Notes under the pieces: generated by a model
What the model saw: the letters and a program-made list of their open reading frames with translations, nothing else
Told to the model about the DNA's origin: nothing
Database searches by the model: none
Assembly: GCA_030144725.1 (NCBI GenBank)
Contig: JASKMD010000015.1
Coordinates: forward strand, 690,481 to 754,480
DNA from: Haematococcus lacustris
Taxonomy: Eukaryota > Chlorophyta > Chlorophyceae > Chlamydomonadales > Haematococcaceae
Direction: 5' to 3'
Length of the DNA: 64,000 nt
Shown: positions 10,181 through 22,800 of the stretch, piece by piece
Position numbering within the stretch: position 1 is the first letter of the stretch
Layout: each line of letters starts with the position of its first letter
Position numbers and translations under genes: made by a program

Positions 10181-13064
10181 CTATTGCTGCAATTGGCGCC
10201 GCCACTTCCGCAACAGGGGCTTGTCGGCTATCTCCACCCACTCCTGGCCTGGCTGGCCTGGCTTTGGCATGGCTGGGCGGTTAGGCCAGTAACACAGCTC
10301 AGTGGGACGAGGCCCTGGGCCGACTGCACAGCGGCGGATGTTCAGCGCGGCTGACACGTCCCGGTCATAGAACCTGCACATGGTGTGGGAGTTGCATGAC
10401 GTCAATTCATGTGTCATGCTCATGTCATGTCATGCTCATGTCATGGGATATGCTCATGTCATGCACAATTGTAGGATTGGGTCAATGCTTACCTGGTGAT
10501 GTTGTTGATGCTTGTTAAGCACATCAGGCCCCGGACTTGGGAACGCTTTGCCATGCTTTTCACTGGCCGCAGCCACCTGCATGGGCACATGGGGCAATGC
10601 ACATTTGTAAGATTTTTTACCTTGACCCTTCCTAGTCACCTTGACTCCACCACCGCCCAACACTGCCAACAACCCCCTATCCTCAACCCCCTCACCTGAA
10701 GGACTCAGGCGGCGTGTCAAGGAGGGTCTCACTGGGGGTGTTGTCGGCTGAGCTGACCCGGCTGGTTCGGAACTCGTCCACCAGCACCACACGCTCTGGC
10801 CTGAACTGCTTCACTGCCTCCTTCTGCATCTGGCTGACAGGGACACCTCTGCAGCCAATGGTGCCGCTGCCATTGAAGCCAGCTGCCCCATAGGCCAGGG
10901 CCAGGATGCGGTCCGGCCACAGCTTCTTTGCCTGCGTGTTGACCTACAGCCACATGTAGCAAGACACAGGTCAGGTATAGCAGCAGCAACAGAGGCAACA
11001 ACAGCAGCAGCTGGCCAGGCTGCCTAGCTCGTGGGTTAGGGTTATTGGGCCTTACCTTGGCCCAGAACGAAGCCACCACGCGCTTCTTGCCACAGTACAG
11101 CCTGAACCTGGCGTTGGCCCAGCGCTTCTTCGAGACCTCGCTCCACATGGCGTCGTACGTCTCCAGGACGGTGTCGGCGAACCGCCGGTACGAGGCCAGC
11201 GAGCTGGGCTTGCTGCTGACCTTTGACAGGGCTGTGAGCTGCGGCTTCACCTTGGCTAGCCAGATCTTCGTAGCCTGGGCCTGCCGCGTGATGCCACTGT
11301 CCCGGTAGTACTGCCCGGCGGTAAGCGTCCAGTGGCGCACTGACACCACTGAGCCGTCGGCGCTGCGCTCCTCGTGCGCCACCGTGGCCATACTCGTCTT
11401 GCCCGGGTCCACGCCAAGCCACTCCGCGTGGAGGTGGGCCAGCGGGTTGACTGCGCCCATGCCCTAGCTCATCCGCGGCAGCTCGGCGGGTGGCGCTGCA
11501 GGCTTGGGCCGCAGGAACATCACGCTGATGGCGACTCCATCGGTGTGCACGACCTGGTCGAATCTGTGCTTGGGGCTGGCGAGCTTTTGGCGGCGAGGGT
11601 CAGGCAGCAATGCATCCCACCGGCTGGCCACCTGCAGCCACCATAAACACCACCAAGGCACCTCATCAGCTTGTGTAGGCAGCTGACAGCACACATGGCA
11701 GGCACAAGGCAACTGACAGCACACAAGGCAGCTGGCTGAGGACCATAGGCTGGTACCTGCCTGCAAGCAGCACTCACCTTGCTGTTTGCAGGCCCGGCAA
11801 TGTACTCGCCAGGATTCGCTGGGTCAGGTAGGGCACCGTTCCTGAACTTCGTCAAGGAGGTGACCCCTGCCTCCGTCAGCACCCCCAGCATGCCGGCATC
11901 ACTCATCAAGCCGTAGAGGACGTTGGTGTCGATGAAGATGTGCCGAGCCTGGCACTTGCTGGTGGGGGTGAGGGCATAGGGAGTGGGGGGGCGGGGGGGC
12001 CTTGTCGACAGGTTGGTGGGCTGAGACTGCTCCCAAGGCACCATATCAAGCTGCCAGGCTGCCATGGCTGCCTCCATCTCTCTGGTGGTGTGCACCGCAT
12101 GGCGCAGCAGCCGGCCACGGTTTGCAGGATCCTCCACCCAATCATGATCCACCTTCTCCCCCTCCTCAAGCCCCAGCAGGCCCCGCTGCAAAGCCACCTC
12201 AGCCTGCATGGCTGCAGTCACCACCACCCCACCCTCCCCCACCAGCCAGGTGACCTCCATGCCGCACACCATACGGCGCACGTAGGTGCACTGCCGCTTG
12301 GACCAGGCTGGCAGGTGCCCACCAACCAGCCCCCTCACCCCGAAGCGGCGCTGGTGCTCGTTGGTGCCCAGCAGGACCTTGGCCCCGGCCAGGGACACTG
12401 ACTTCTTCAGCCTGCCAGCGAAGAGCAGGGTGAGCATGTTGCTGAAAGCTGTCTCCAGCTGCTTGCCGACGTGGTCCACCATGTTCGTGTCGGACAGGTG
12501 GCGGGGGATAGCTTCGAGGCGGGCACACAGGTCGGGGTGCGCGGCCAGCACGGCAGCGACTGCTGCGCTTGGCCGAGTATTCTCGCCCTCTCCGGGCAGG
12601 CCGCGGTACAGCTGCAGGTACAGATTCCTGCAGCTCAGGTTCGGGATGTCTGCTGCGGAGACTGGGATGTCTGTGTCTGTGTATGTCAGTGGCTGGCCTT
12701 GCGCGTCAAGCTGGTCGGCTACGTGCAGGGTAAACAAGTCGCGCACGAGGAAGCCTAACAGCAGGCTGCCAATCACCCCCCGCTCGCTGATGTCCTTCAC
12801 TCGTGGGCGCACAGCCTTGTCAAGGAAGGCGTCCCAAAGCGCTTGCGGGAGGTGGTCGATGAGGTGGGCTAACTTGGCCTTTCTTGCGTGGAACGTATTG
12901 TCCCTGCTGCTGGCAGCGCGGGCCTCTCCTGAAGCCTTCCTTTTGCGCTGTGCCTCGGTCAAGTCGGGTTGACCTGCCTCGTCGCGGTCAACTATGTCGA
13001 AGTCCGGGTCCTCCGGTACTGCTCTAGGCCCACCCACACCGGTTCGTCTCTTCTTCCTCGCCAT
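10181..13064 (-). CDS. Fanzor (eukaryotic TnpB-like) RNA-guided nuclease, family B, with one in-frame TAG
   Basis: Five exons: 13064-11778, 11631-11056, 10943-10696, 10576-10493 and 10373-10181. All phases match, giving 795 codons plus stop. The N terminus is basic (MARKKRRTG, then QRKRK), like nuclear localisation signals; an upstream in-frame ATG at 13136 is possible. Seen in order: HIFIDTNVLYGLM, VVHTDGVAISVMF, RuvC-I in WLGVDPGKTSMATVA (Asp504), RuvC-II in VVLVDEFRTSR (Glu678), VRGLMC, and RuvC-III in YDRDVSAALNI (Asp737). Known: Fanzors are RuvC nucleases guided by RNA encoded at the element's end. All three catalytic carboxylates are kept. Two anomalies: TAG at 11466-11464 (codon 485) falls between the DGV domain and RuvC-I, and the usual Cys pair after DEFRTS is replaced by VSSAD. 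Either a fresh pseudogene or an assembly/read error. Confidence 0.85.
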
Positions 13065-14365
13065 AAACAATAGCAACGCGAGGCAGCAACATATACTAAG
13101 GATTTTCGTGTTTGTCACACACATGTCTACATACATGTCTACATGACAAGTCTACATGTCTACATGACCATACCAAGCTGATCACCATAGACCTATTCCT
13201 ATATCCTTGCAATTAGCACGACGCAGCGCACACGCTGGCCCTTGCTGTAGATGCACACATGTCCAGGCTGCTGTGGTGTAAGGGTATGTTGCTCGTTGAC
13301 TCGTCTTTGTCTCCCTCTGTGCTGTTGTTCCCAGACCAAGGGCACAGATCAACATAGTAATCATCGGTCTTTATTGTGGCTGACTTTCCATGGCTCCTTG
13401 CACATGTACACGAAGAGCATCAGCACCCATGACATCAACTCTAGCACCCATGTCCATGCCTCTCAGCCTCTGCACCTACATGGGAGGCGGCTTTAGCGGA
13501 GGCAGATGGCAGCCTCCTCAGCAACATGGTATGGTACTTAAACGAGGCAAGCGACATCTGCCTGCTGTTTGCTTTTGATATGCGGCTAGCACCGAACCCG
13601 TGGCATGTACCCCAGCACTTTACCACCAGAACGCAAAGCACCATACGTGTTGTGGGCATGGCCTAGCATAGCCGCCTGCTGCTTGGCACGTGCCATAAAC
13701 CAGTCCTGGTTGCCCTGTGTTCGTTGCAAGCGATAAATAGATGGCGCACCGACATGTCTAGCGAGGTCGGTCAGCTGCCTAGGTTGTCTATGCTCTCTCC
13801 ACCAGATGCGGTGGACCGCACTTGAGGCTGCTGGTTGAGGCTAACTGATGTTAGCCATTAGGCCTTAGCTAACGCAAGTCTTGGAGATGAGGCATTTTGA
13901 TGACGAGAACCGCCAGGTTTGTCAGAAGTACACGCGGTCTATCTGCGCTGACTCCATCGTGTACTACCAGTTCTTGTCAGCTGCTGATGTCGATGTCGAT
14001 GTCGATGTGTTTTGCTTGTACGAGCGAGAATGCGAGTTCTCGTATTAGCCACCCTCCACATGAGAAGCTGAGAGCTAGCCACATGTCTGGCATGTCTAAG
14101 GCAGTAAGATGCTGAGTTGCTGCCAGAACCTGTTGCTAGCCACTGGCATGTCCGCAGGCACCGCGTAGACCACAGACTGCATCAGTACCTTTAGAAAGCT
14201 CCAACACACGACAGTTGGCTGGGGGTTCACTTGTCGGCAATGAACTCTGGAAAGTTCGTTCAATGCCTGGGCGGTGAGTAGCAGTCGTGTCCAGCGCCCA
14301 ACCCTGATGCTGCCAGGTCTTTCATGCAGCTTGCATGAAGCATTGACTTCATTTGCTGTGTCCAG
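13065..14365. other. Intergenic region between the Fanzor and the giant gene
   Basis: Contains tandem ACATGTCTAC-like repeats at 13121-13170 just upstream of the Fanzor start. A short frame at 13887-13916 (MRHFDDENRQ followed by GTTTGT) could be a first exon of the giant gene, but its phase does not match the acceptor at 14365. The rest shows no supported gene. Confidence 0.4.
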
Positions 14366-14372
14366 GCATTCG

Positions 14373-17300
14373 ATGCAACGCACACAAAGTGCGGTTGCAA
14401 ACCCCCACCCCGCTGCATCCATAGAGTACCTGCTGACAGAGGCTAGATCTGCTGGGTCAGCCTTCGGGCCACCCTCCAGCCCCAATGCTGATGCTGTCCT
14501 GGGCCCAACAGCTCCCCGCCCCATGAAAGGGGCTTGGGCCTCTCAAGCCTCGGGAAATTGGAGTAGCTTACTGAAGGACCTAAGCTTTCCTCAGCCCCCA
14601 GCCTCCCCGTTTAACCTTCAACAGCTCAACAGCCGCGCCCAACAGGCTCCACTCAGCCTGGAGTCAGCCCAGGTCAGCCCTGGCAAAGCGACGGGCATGC
14701 TGCCCTCACGGCTGAAGCTGCATGCCAAGGCGATGTGGCGCAAGCCTCCCGAAGAGATCGCTGCTGAGCTGATGCATGTGGGTGGTTATGATTGTTATCG
14801 TATATTTGAAATGACTCTGATGATTATGACCATACTGGTTATGACTGTCATGGTCACGCATCTGGGCCAGCACGGTCCAGAAGAACTCCCCTTACCCTGC
14901 AAAGTCGAGGTGTTGCCTGTGGGGTAAACTCCTGCACAACAGCTTCATTGAGCACCACCCACAGCCCTCAACAGCTCTCAACAACCCTCATCAGCTACAT
15001 GTCCCATCCAATGGGCTGCTGTCAAAGCTGGGTACCTGTCATGCCTCCCTGTCCACTAGTCAGCTGCGGCCTGGCTTGCCTGCTGGGGCAAATGCCTTAG
15101 CAGCTGTTGCGAATGCTCCAAATCAAGCTGCTGCTGCTGCTGCTGCCGCTGCAGACCAAGGACGCTTTCCAGCGGCTGACAGAGGAGCACAAGCTGTTGA
15201 GCACAGAGAAGCGGCGCTTGGAGGCGCAGCTCAGCCTGGCCCGCAGCAACGTGCTCAAGGCAGAGGAGCTGCTGAACAACAAAGAGCGGTCAGTGAACAA
15301 ACTCACAGCTGTCATGAATTGGTGTAGGAGATGTTGGCCTGTGACTAGGACTGAGATCCATATGTGTGTGTGTGTGCCTGTTCACCTGGGCCACCGCCTG
15401 CCTGGAATGGGCAAGTGCTGAGTGTTTACGACCGTGAGCATGGGCAACGTAGCGAGCAAGCAAATTCAACAGAACAAGGCCGGCTGCCAGCAGGGAATGT
15501 CTGGTCATTTGTTTCTGTTGTACATTTATTCATTTTGTTTACAGCACTTGTGCGGAGCAGCACTCAGCAGCACTCAGCAGCTGTTTCTGGCCTGCCCAGG
15601 ACTGTGAGTCCCAACCGTGGCCTGAGCCAGCTGTACCGCAACCCTGACACCACTGCCCTGGTGGGGCGGCTGAAGGAGGAGGCCCACCGGCTGCGGCTGG
15701 AGAAGGAGCAGCTGCAAGCGCAGCTGAAGGCCGGCAAGATGGACATCAGGTGCGGCTTACGTTGGGGGGAACAGGGCTTCGAGTAGGCCCCTCAAGGCAG
15801 TAGCTCCTCCCATGATGCACGTTCATCCTGCTGGAGTCTTCTTCTTCTTCTTGTTTCTCCTCTGGGGGAAGGTATGGAGAGCAGCAAGGCTGTCAACCCC
15901 TTGATAGCAGGAACCTGTGCACAGGCCACGCAAGGGGAGTCAGCAAGGCTGCTCAGGTGGTGGCCTGTGGCCTTGTCGGCACCCAGCCTCCCCCATATGA
16001 ATGGATTGACACAGACCTAGAACACCAGTGGTGCCTGGAGCTCGGACACCAGCTGCTCTGGCTCATGTCCAGACCCGGGCACCATGCAGCCAAGGGCACA
16101 GCCACGCTGCCTGGCACCTTGAGAGCCAGTGGAGCACCAGTGACCTGTGGATGCTTTCACACCCATCAACCTTTCACACAGTAGTACAAACCCAATCACA
16201 TAAGTCACTGGCAGCTGGCCACACCATTGCCCTGACTGAGCTATTGCCAAACAGAGCGTCAAGCAGGGCTCAAACCCGTGATCAGCTTGCTGCTGGTCAG
16301 CTGACACAGCCTCGCTGGGGCGTCACACCTTCCTGATGCCAGGCCAGCTGAATCATGCGTAGTGCCAGTAGCTTCCCAACAGGGCGCAGTGCTGCAGTGG
16401 TGGGCGGAGGCTAGTTGTTGTGTGATATGCAGTAGGCAGTAGGCCAGCCTACCATTATGCATGGAAGAAGGGTGGGGTGCATTTAGTGCTGCTGCCCTAG
16501 ACATAGACACAACACAAGGGCAAGCAAGCACATCCACCGCAGGTTGTGTTCATGACACCCGAAGAACTGGCAGTAAAGACTGGCAGTGAACACTGGCAGG
16601 GGTAGTAGGTACTCCGGCGTCATCAGCCTGTGCTGCTCTACCCTGCCACGCTGGGCTGCAGGGCCACTCACATGAACGAGCTGCAGATTGAGAACCAAGC
16701 ATTCAGAGAAGAGCTATCGCGGCAGCAGGTGAGTGCTGTTGGGCTCCCACCAACATGGTGGGTGCTCCTGCCTACATCAGCTAACTTAGACAATCCATCC
16801 CACACAATGATGACTAGATAACTATGTGTGTTTCTCCCCATACTGGAGAGGGGTGATGCATCACCCCTTGCTCCCTACCTAATCACCTGATGGTATCGGA
16901 TGGCAGTGATGCCTCATTGATTTCCTGTTGTGTCACTTCTCAGCACATGGTTCACCCAGGTGTGCTGACTCATGACACTTCATGGCACATCTGCTGCCTG
17001 ATTGGGCACATGACTCATCTCAACACATACTCCCCTACTAGGAGATGCGTTCATCTGAAATCCGAATGTCGGTACCTATACCAAAAACAGCTGGCACCAA
17101 TACCTAATTGCCTGTCCCTACCCCCTTACGAGGGTGGGGCGCTATGTGTTGGCATGAAACACATGTTCTGATGTAAGCAACAGCTCAAGCATTGCCTAGT
17201 GCACATGCTACTGTGCTACAGGCAGCTGGGCTTGGGCCTTGGGTGCTCAGTCTCGTAGCTTCTTGAAGCCCAATGCTGGGTACTCCTTGCCCTTGGCAGG

Positions 17301-19772
17301 AGCCGCTCCTCGGTGTTGCCACTTGCACAGCTCCAGTAGGCGCCACTTGCTCTCCCCTGCCCGCTGCTCCTCTGCCAGTGTCCCCAGGGGTAGGCTGGTC
17401 CAGCTTGTGGCACCACACGAGGCCCGCACTGCCGCCTCAAACCGCTTGCTCCAGGCTGTTGACGTGACACTTGAGACTCATGTGTGCGCTGACCTATGGC
17501 ACTTCAATTTTGACTTACCTGTGTGTGCTGACATGCTGGACACCTGACTCGTGACTCTACTGCAATCGTTGGCAAGGGAGGGCCAGTGGGTGCTGCGGGT
17601 GCCAAGGCTGCCAGGCGGGCGCTGCAGCGCCTTTGGGGAGGTTGCCTGACTGGCTCGGGTTCTGACTCTGACTCCGAGTCAGACTGTGGCTCTGGCTCAG
17701 AGTCACAGTCTGACTCGGAGTCAGGTTCAGTGTCACACTCCATGCTGGCAGGCTGGGCAGGGGTAGGCTGGGCAGGGGCCCGTGGGGATAGTGGGGGTAG
17801 GGGGGGAGCATCAGGGGGTTGGGGGTGCTGCACGGCTGGAGGCTGAGGGGCGCTGGGGAAGCCCGGGGTAGGGTAGCCCACCAGGCACGTCAGAAAAATG
17901 CGCAAGACAAACAATGAAGCGATGAAGCGGAGCTGGGAGTGGATTTTGGCCCGCAGCCGGAGGTGCTCCCGCAGCTTGCGCCTCGTCTTCTTGCAGCCGC
18001 GCAGCACTGCGCCCTCGGGGACCTTGATGACCTGCATGACCAAGCACAGTTGCCATTTTGACAGGCCAAGACAAAAGGCGGGGACACAAACAGTGCAGGG
18101 ACACATAAGGCGGGGGCGGCACCTCACGTCTGCGCGTGGTCCAGCCATCCCGACGCTCCTGTCGTTGCTTGCCTTGAGGGGAACGAGACGCTGCGATGGA
18201 ACCAACAGGAGCGACGGGTTATCACACAGCGCGTAACTCACGGAGCTCACAGTCGGCTGGGGACACGCACCTTTCTGTTTCTTTCCCGGGTCCTTCTTGT
18301 GCTTGCCGCTGCCCTTCTTAGCTATCACGCAATGCGCATTAAGACGGGCGGTGGCCTTTGCAAGCAACTTGGGTTTCCCGTGACAATATACGGTTGTGTG
18401 ACGCTACATTACAGCCAGATCACAGCTGGCGGTTAAGGCTTCTTGTGCTTGCCCCTGCCCTGCCCCGAATCCCTTGAATCAGTCCCACGTTCTTGACTTC
18501 ATTGTTGGTGACTACCAACCACCACCACCTCCTCCTGCACTAGGGACTACTACTAGGGACCACTAGGGACCACTTCATGGGGGCGGTGTTTTGTTGCATG
18601 GAGTTTTATTTCCATGCACATGGCATGGGAGCCTTTTACTTACACTATTGCCTGGACCCTTTGGCAAGGCTACCTACAGTTGGCATGACAAACATGCACT
18701 GATGTAAGCTGATGACAGCTCAGATGGGGGGGGCACACACTACTGTGCCTTAGCAGGCTGCTGCTGCTGATGCTGGGCCTTGGGTGGCTTGTCTCGCAGT
18801 TGCTTGTAGCCCAAGCATGGGTACTCCTTGCCCTTGGCTGGCAGAGCTGCCCGCTCCGGCCATAAGCACAGCTCCAGTGGGCGCCACCTACTCTCCCCTA
18901 TGCGCTGCATGTTCAATGCCACATTGCAGTTCTGGTCTACCTACCTGCCTGGCTGTGGTGCTGGCTCGGCTTCAGCAGCCCTTGCCCTTGCCCTTGCCCT
19001 TGCTTTTGCCCTTGCCTTTGCCCTTGGTGGGCTGGGTGGGCTCAGCTGCCTGCTCAGCCTTGGTGCACTTGCTGCGCTTGGCTGGCGGGGGAGTGCTGGG
19101 ACCTGGCTCTGAGGCTGCTGGCTGTGTGGCTGTCTGGCTGCTGCGTGGGGCCTGTGGGGGCTTGCGGGGGGCCACTACAGGGCACCACATCAGGCCCTGC
19201 ACGCGGCTGGTCACGCAGCTGGCTGCAGGCTGGACGCAGCAGGCGGTACTGCAACTGCCCTGCTGGGGGCTTCCAGTCTGTAGGCTTGGTGGCGCTGCGC
19301 TTGTTTAGCTGGCTCTCACAGGGCTGCTGGCCATTCGGCTGGCCACCCGGCTGGTGAGGTGCTCATTCACAAGCACCACCCTGCCCCGCTGCTGGTCTGT
19401 GCCCCTGGGCCTGCACATTACCTTGCTGCAGCACCCCACCCTCCCCCAGTGCCAATGCCAGCTGCGCCAAATAACACCACCAGCTGCTTGGCATGATTAT
19501 GGCGCTTCATGGACACCTCCGCCATCTCCTCCACCAGCTGCAGTTATGCACACAAGGCACATAGCGTGGCTGGCATGGTGGCACCAGGCTAGGCATGGCA
19601 CAGTCAACCACTCTTTCGCTTTGTGCCCACCCACCACCTCCCAGTACACAGCCCAGCACAAAGTCACGCGGCTCAGCTAGGGCCTTGCCAATGCGGGGGA
19701 GTCCCCCCACATGGGCCGCTGCCGTTGCTGCTGGAGGGGCCTGCTGCTGCGGGTGGGGCAGGAAAGATGGAG

Positions 19773-19811
<39 letters not shown>

Positions 19812-22800
19812 TGCACACACATGCTGACACCGTCTGGCTCCACAGTCTTCTCAAGCTGCAACCCCTTGTTAGCCAGCTTGCCTGTGTTGAACCACCAATT
19901 CCAGTGCTGGCTCAGGGCTGGCTCCTTGGTGAAGGCTCTTGAAGTCTCCCTGGTCAACCCCAGCTGCGTGCACACTCCATGGAGCACTCTGCTGTCCAGC
20001 TTGACGAAATGGATCCCCATCCTGGCCATGGATGTGAGGTTGAAGGGGGTGGGGTAGGTGAGGGTCCGGGCAGGTCATGGGGGGCTGCACGGTTGGCGGA
20101 GTGGGGGCATGGTGGACACCCAGGGTGGGGTAGCCCACCAGGCATGTTAGGAAGATGCGCAACACAAACAGTGAGGTCATCACGTGCAGTTGTGATTTAA
20201 TCTGCACCCTCTGCTGGAGGTGTGCCATGAGCTTCCGCTTTCGTCTTCTTGTAGCCCCGCAGCACAGCGCCACCCAGGACTTTGATCACCTGCAGCCCAG
20301 CATAATAAACTCAGTGAAAGCCTAGTTGAGGCCAAGGCACCAGACGGAGACGCATAAGGCGGGAGAGGCCCCGTACCTGGCGCCGGTGCTTATTCCATCC
20401 CTCCCACCGATCCTCTCATTGCTTGCCTTGTGGGGAACGAGAACCTGCAATGGCACCAACAGGAGCGTGTGCTTACACCGTGCGGGGGTCACAACGTAGT
20501 TGGAGCTGGGGACATGTTAACATACCTTTGCAACAAGGATTTTTTGTCAGGCCCTGCTTTTGCTTGGCGGTGCTGTTACACTTCTCCTTCACATGATGTG
20601 CTTGGAGACGGCTGCGACCTTTCCAAGCACCTTGGGTTTTCACTTCCACAACATTTTTGGTTTAGTTACACGGCCGTGAAGCTCCATCTCCGACATGGAC
20701 AACAGAGTTTACCAGCTCCGTACACCTCCATCCTCACGCATGCAGGCTATCAACAACCAGCTCGCACAGCGGCTGGTGCAAGCTGAGCAGGCTGCTGAGA
20801 CAGCAGCCTCCCAGGCAGCCCACGCGGTGTCCACACTGAAGAACTTCCTACGCCAGGGCACAGGTCAGTACTGCTGGCCCCTGATATATAGCCACCCCGG
20901 CCCCTGCTTCAGCCCACCCCTCCCTCTTACTTCTCACCCAACCCACCCTCACACTCAACGCTCGCTCAGCCCACCCTCTCAGTCAGCTTTAATCTCTTAC
21001 TCAGCCCACCCTCAGCTCAGTCCTCCGCCTGCAGCCTGCCCCTCCGCCTTGTCTCCTTCGGCACCCAGAGGGTGCTGCCTGTCGTGACAGCCAAGGGGGT
21101 CGTGGCTTGCCTGCTGCCCTGGGACCCTTGATGTGTGCTGCAGATATGCCTCCCCCTCCTCAAAGCCTACCATCAGGTGGCACACTCAGCCTGCAGCGCT
21201 TCCGCAAGACTTTGACGGTGCTGCGCCAGGCCCACAGCGCACTGCTGTCCCAGGCCCAGCTGCTCAGGTCAGGCCAGGCTTGCTGGAGGGTAACGTTAGG
21301 GTCAGGGTTTGGGTCAGGGTCAGGGTTGGGCCCCAGTACTGACCACAACCTTCACCCAGGCCTAGCTGCTCAGGTCAGGCTAGGCACAGGTCAGGCCCTC
21401 TGCGACCCCTCCTGACCTAAGTCCCTCTGAAGCAGAAGACTACTCTAGAAGACCTGGCGTGCACCAAGGGAGCAGCTGCAGGCTGACATGCGGGCCCCCC
21501 TGACCCCTACCCCTGAGCCACACCCCACCCGACCTGCCTCATGCTTTGTCCCATGCCATAGCCCTGTCTAGCCTTGACTGGCAGTATTACCAAGTGCGGC
21601 TTGGGCCATATGCCACAGCCTTGGTTGGCCCTGACTGGCCAGCTCTGCTGCTGCTGACATCGTGGTGCATGATGCTGGCACACATCCCTCGTTGTGTACT
21701 TGCGTGCACAGGAGCAAGCTCCCCCTCACACCTCCATAGCCCCTCACCTCACCTCACCTCACCTTCCCCACATCTCCACATCTCCCACACCTCCATAGCC
21801 CCTCATACTGACTAAGTGCTGCAGCACACCAGCGCCCTGCCTGCACCAGGGTGGCTGCAGCTGGCTGTTGCGGGCTGCAGGATTGCGTGCGCCCGGGGTG
21901 TCAGCATGGAGGAGTTTGACTACCAGGTGCAGCAACGCAACAGCTCAGCAGGGGCCGGGGACGTGCTGCGCTTCATCCGAGCGCACTGCCGCAAGTGAGC
22001 TCCACAAGCCATGCAGTGCTATGCAGTGCCATGCAAGTGCATGCAAGCTGTATGGAAGTGAGGTGTTGCATGAGCAGGAGCATGAGGCTAGAGGGCGCTT
22101 GTGATGAGGGTGGTCTACCTGGGAGTGTCAGCTAGCCTCTGTTAGGCTGCTTGGGGGCTCTATGCAGCACGTTTCATGAGCTGGCTGGACCCAGCAGGCC
22201 TGGGCTTGGGCCCGGGCCTGGGAACTTAGGGGCCTTCCTCTGAGCCCCTAGGGAGTTTAGGTGGTAGTTGAGGTTTGGTCAGTTTGCTGCCCTGCCCAGC
22301 CAACAGGGTCAGTCATGGTGGGGTTTGCAGGCTGGTGCAAGAGCTGCACGGGCTGCCTGGTGCGTCGCCAGAGGTGGACAGTGCGGTGGGCATCCATCGT
22401 GGTCAATTGCTGGAACCACAGCCTGCTGGCTTTGAGCAGCTCATCCTGGGCCTGGGCGAGCAAATTCGAGGGCTGCGCAACCTGTCGCCCGACCAGTGAG
22501 TCACCAAGCATCCGTCGCTCCTTCTCCTGACCCTCCAGCTGACCCAACCTCCTGCTGCTGCTGTCCCTGCTGCTGCTCCTGCCCCTGCTGCTGCCCTTGC
22601 TGTCACTCCTTCTCCTGACCCTCCTGCTATCCCAAATGCCGCTGCTGCTGCCCCTACTGCTCCTGCTACCCCTGTTGCCAATCCCCCTATAGCTCCCTCC
22701 TATGCACCGCCCTGCTCACGCCATGGCTTCACCCCGTGCCCTGCCTTTCCAGGTTCCTTGCGGATGCTGTGTTTGAGGTGAACATTGAGCAGCTGGCGGA

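Noticed and set aside
21290..21340. GGGTCA repeats resembling telomere DNA
   Set aside because: Not the TTTTAGGG/TTTAGGG unit of green-lineage telomeres; a few copies within an intron.
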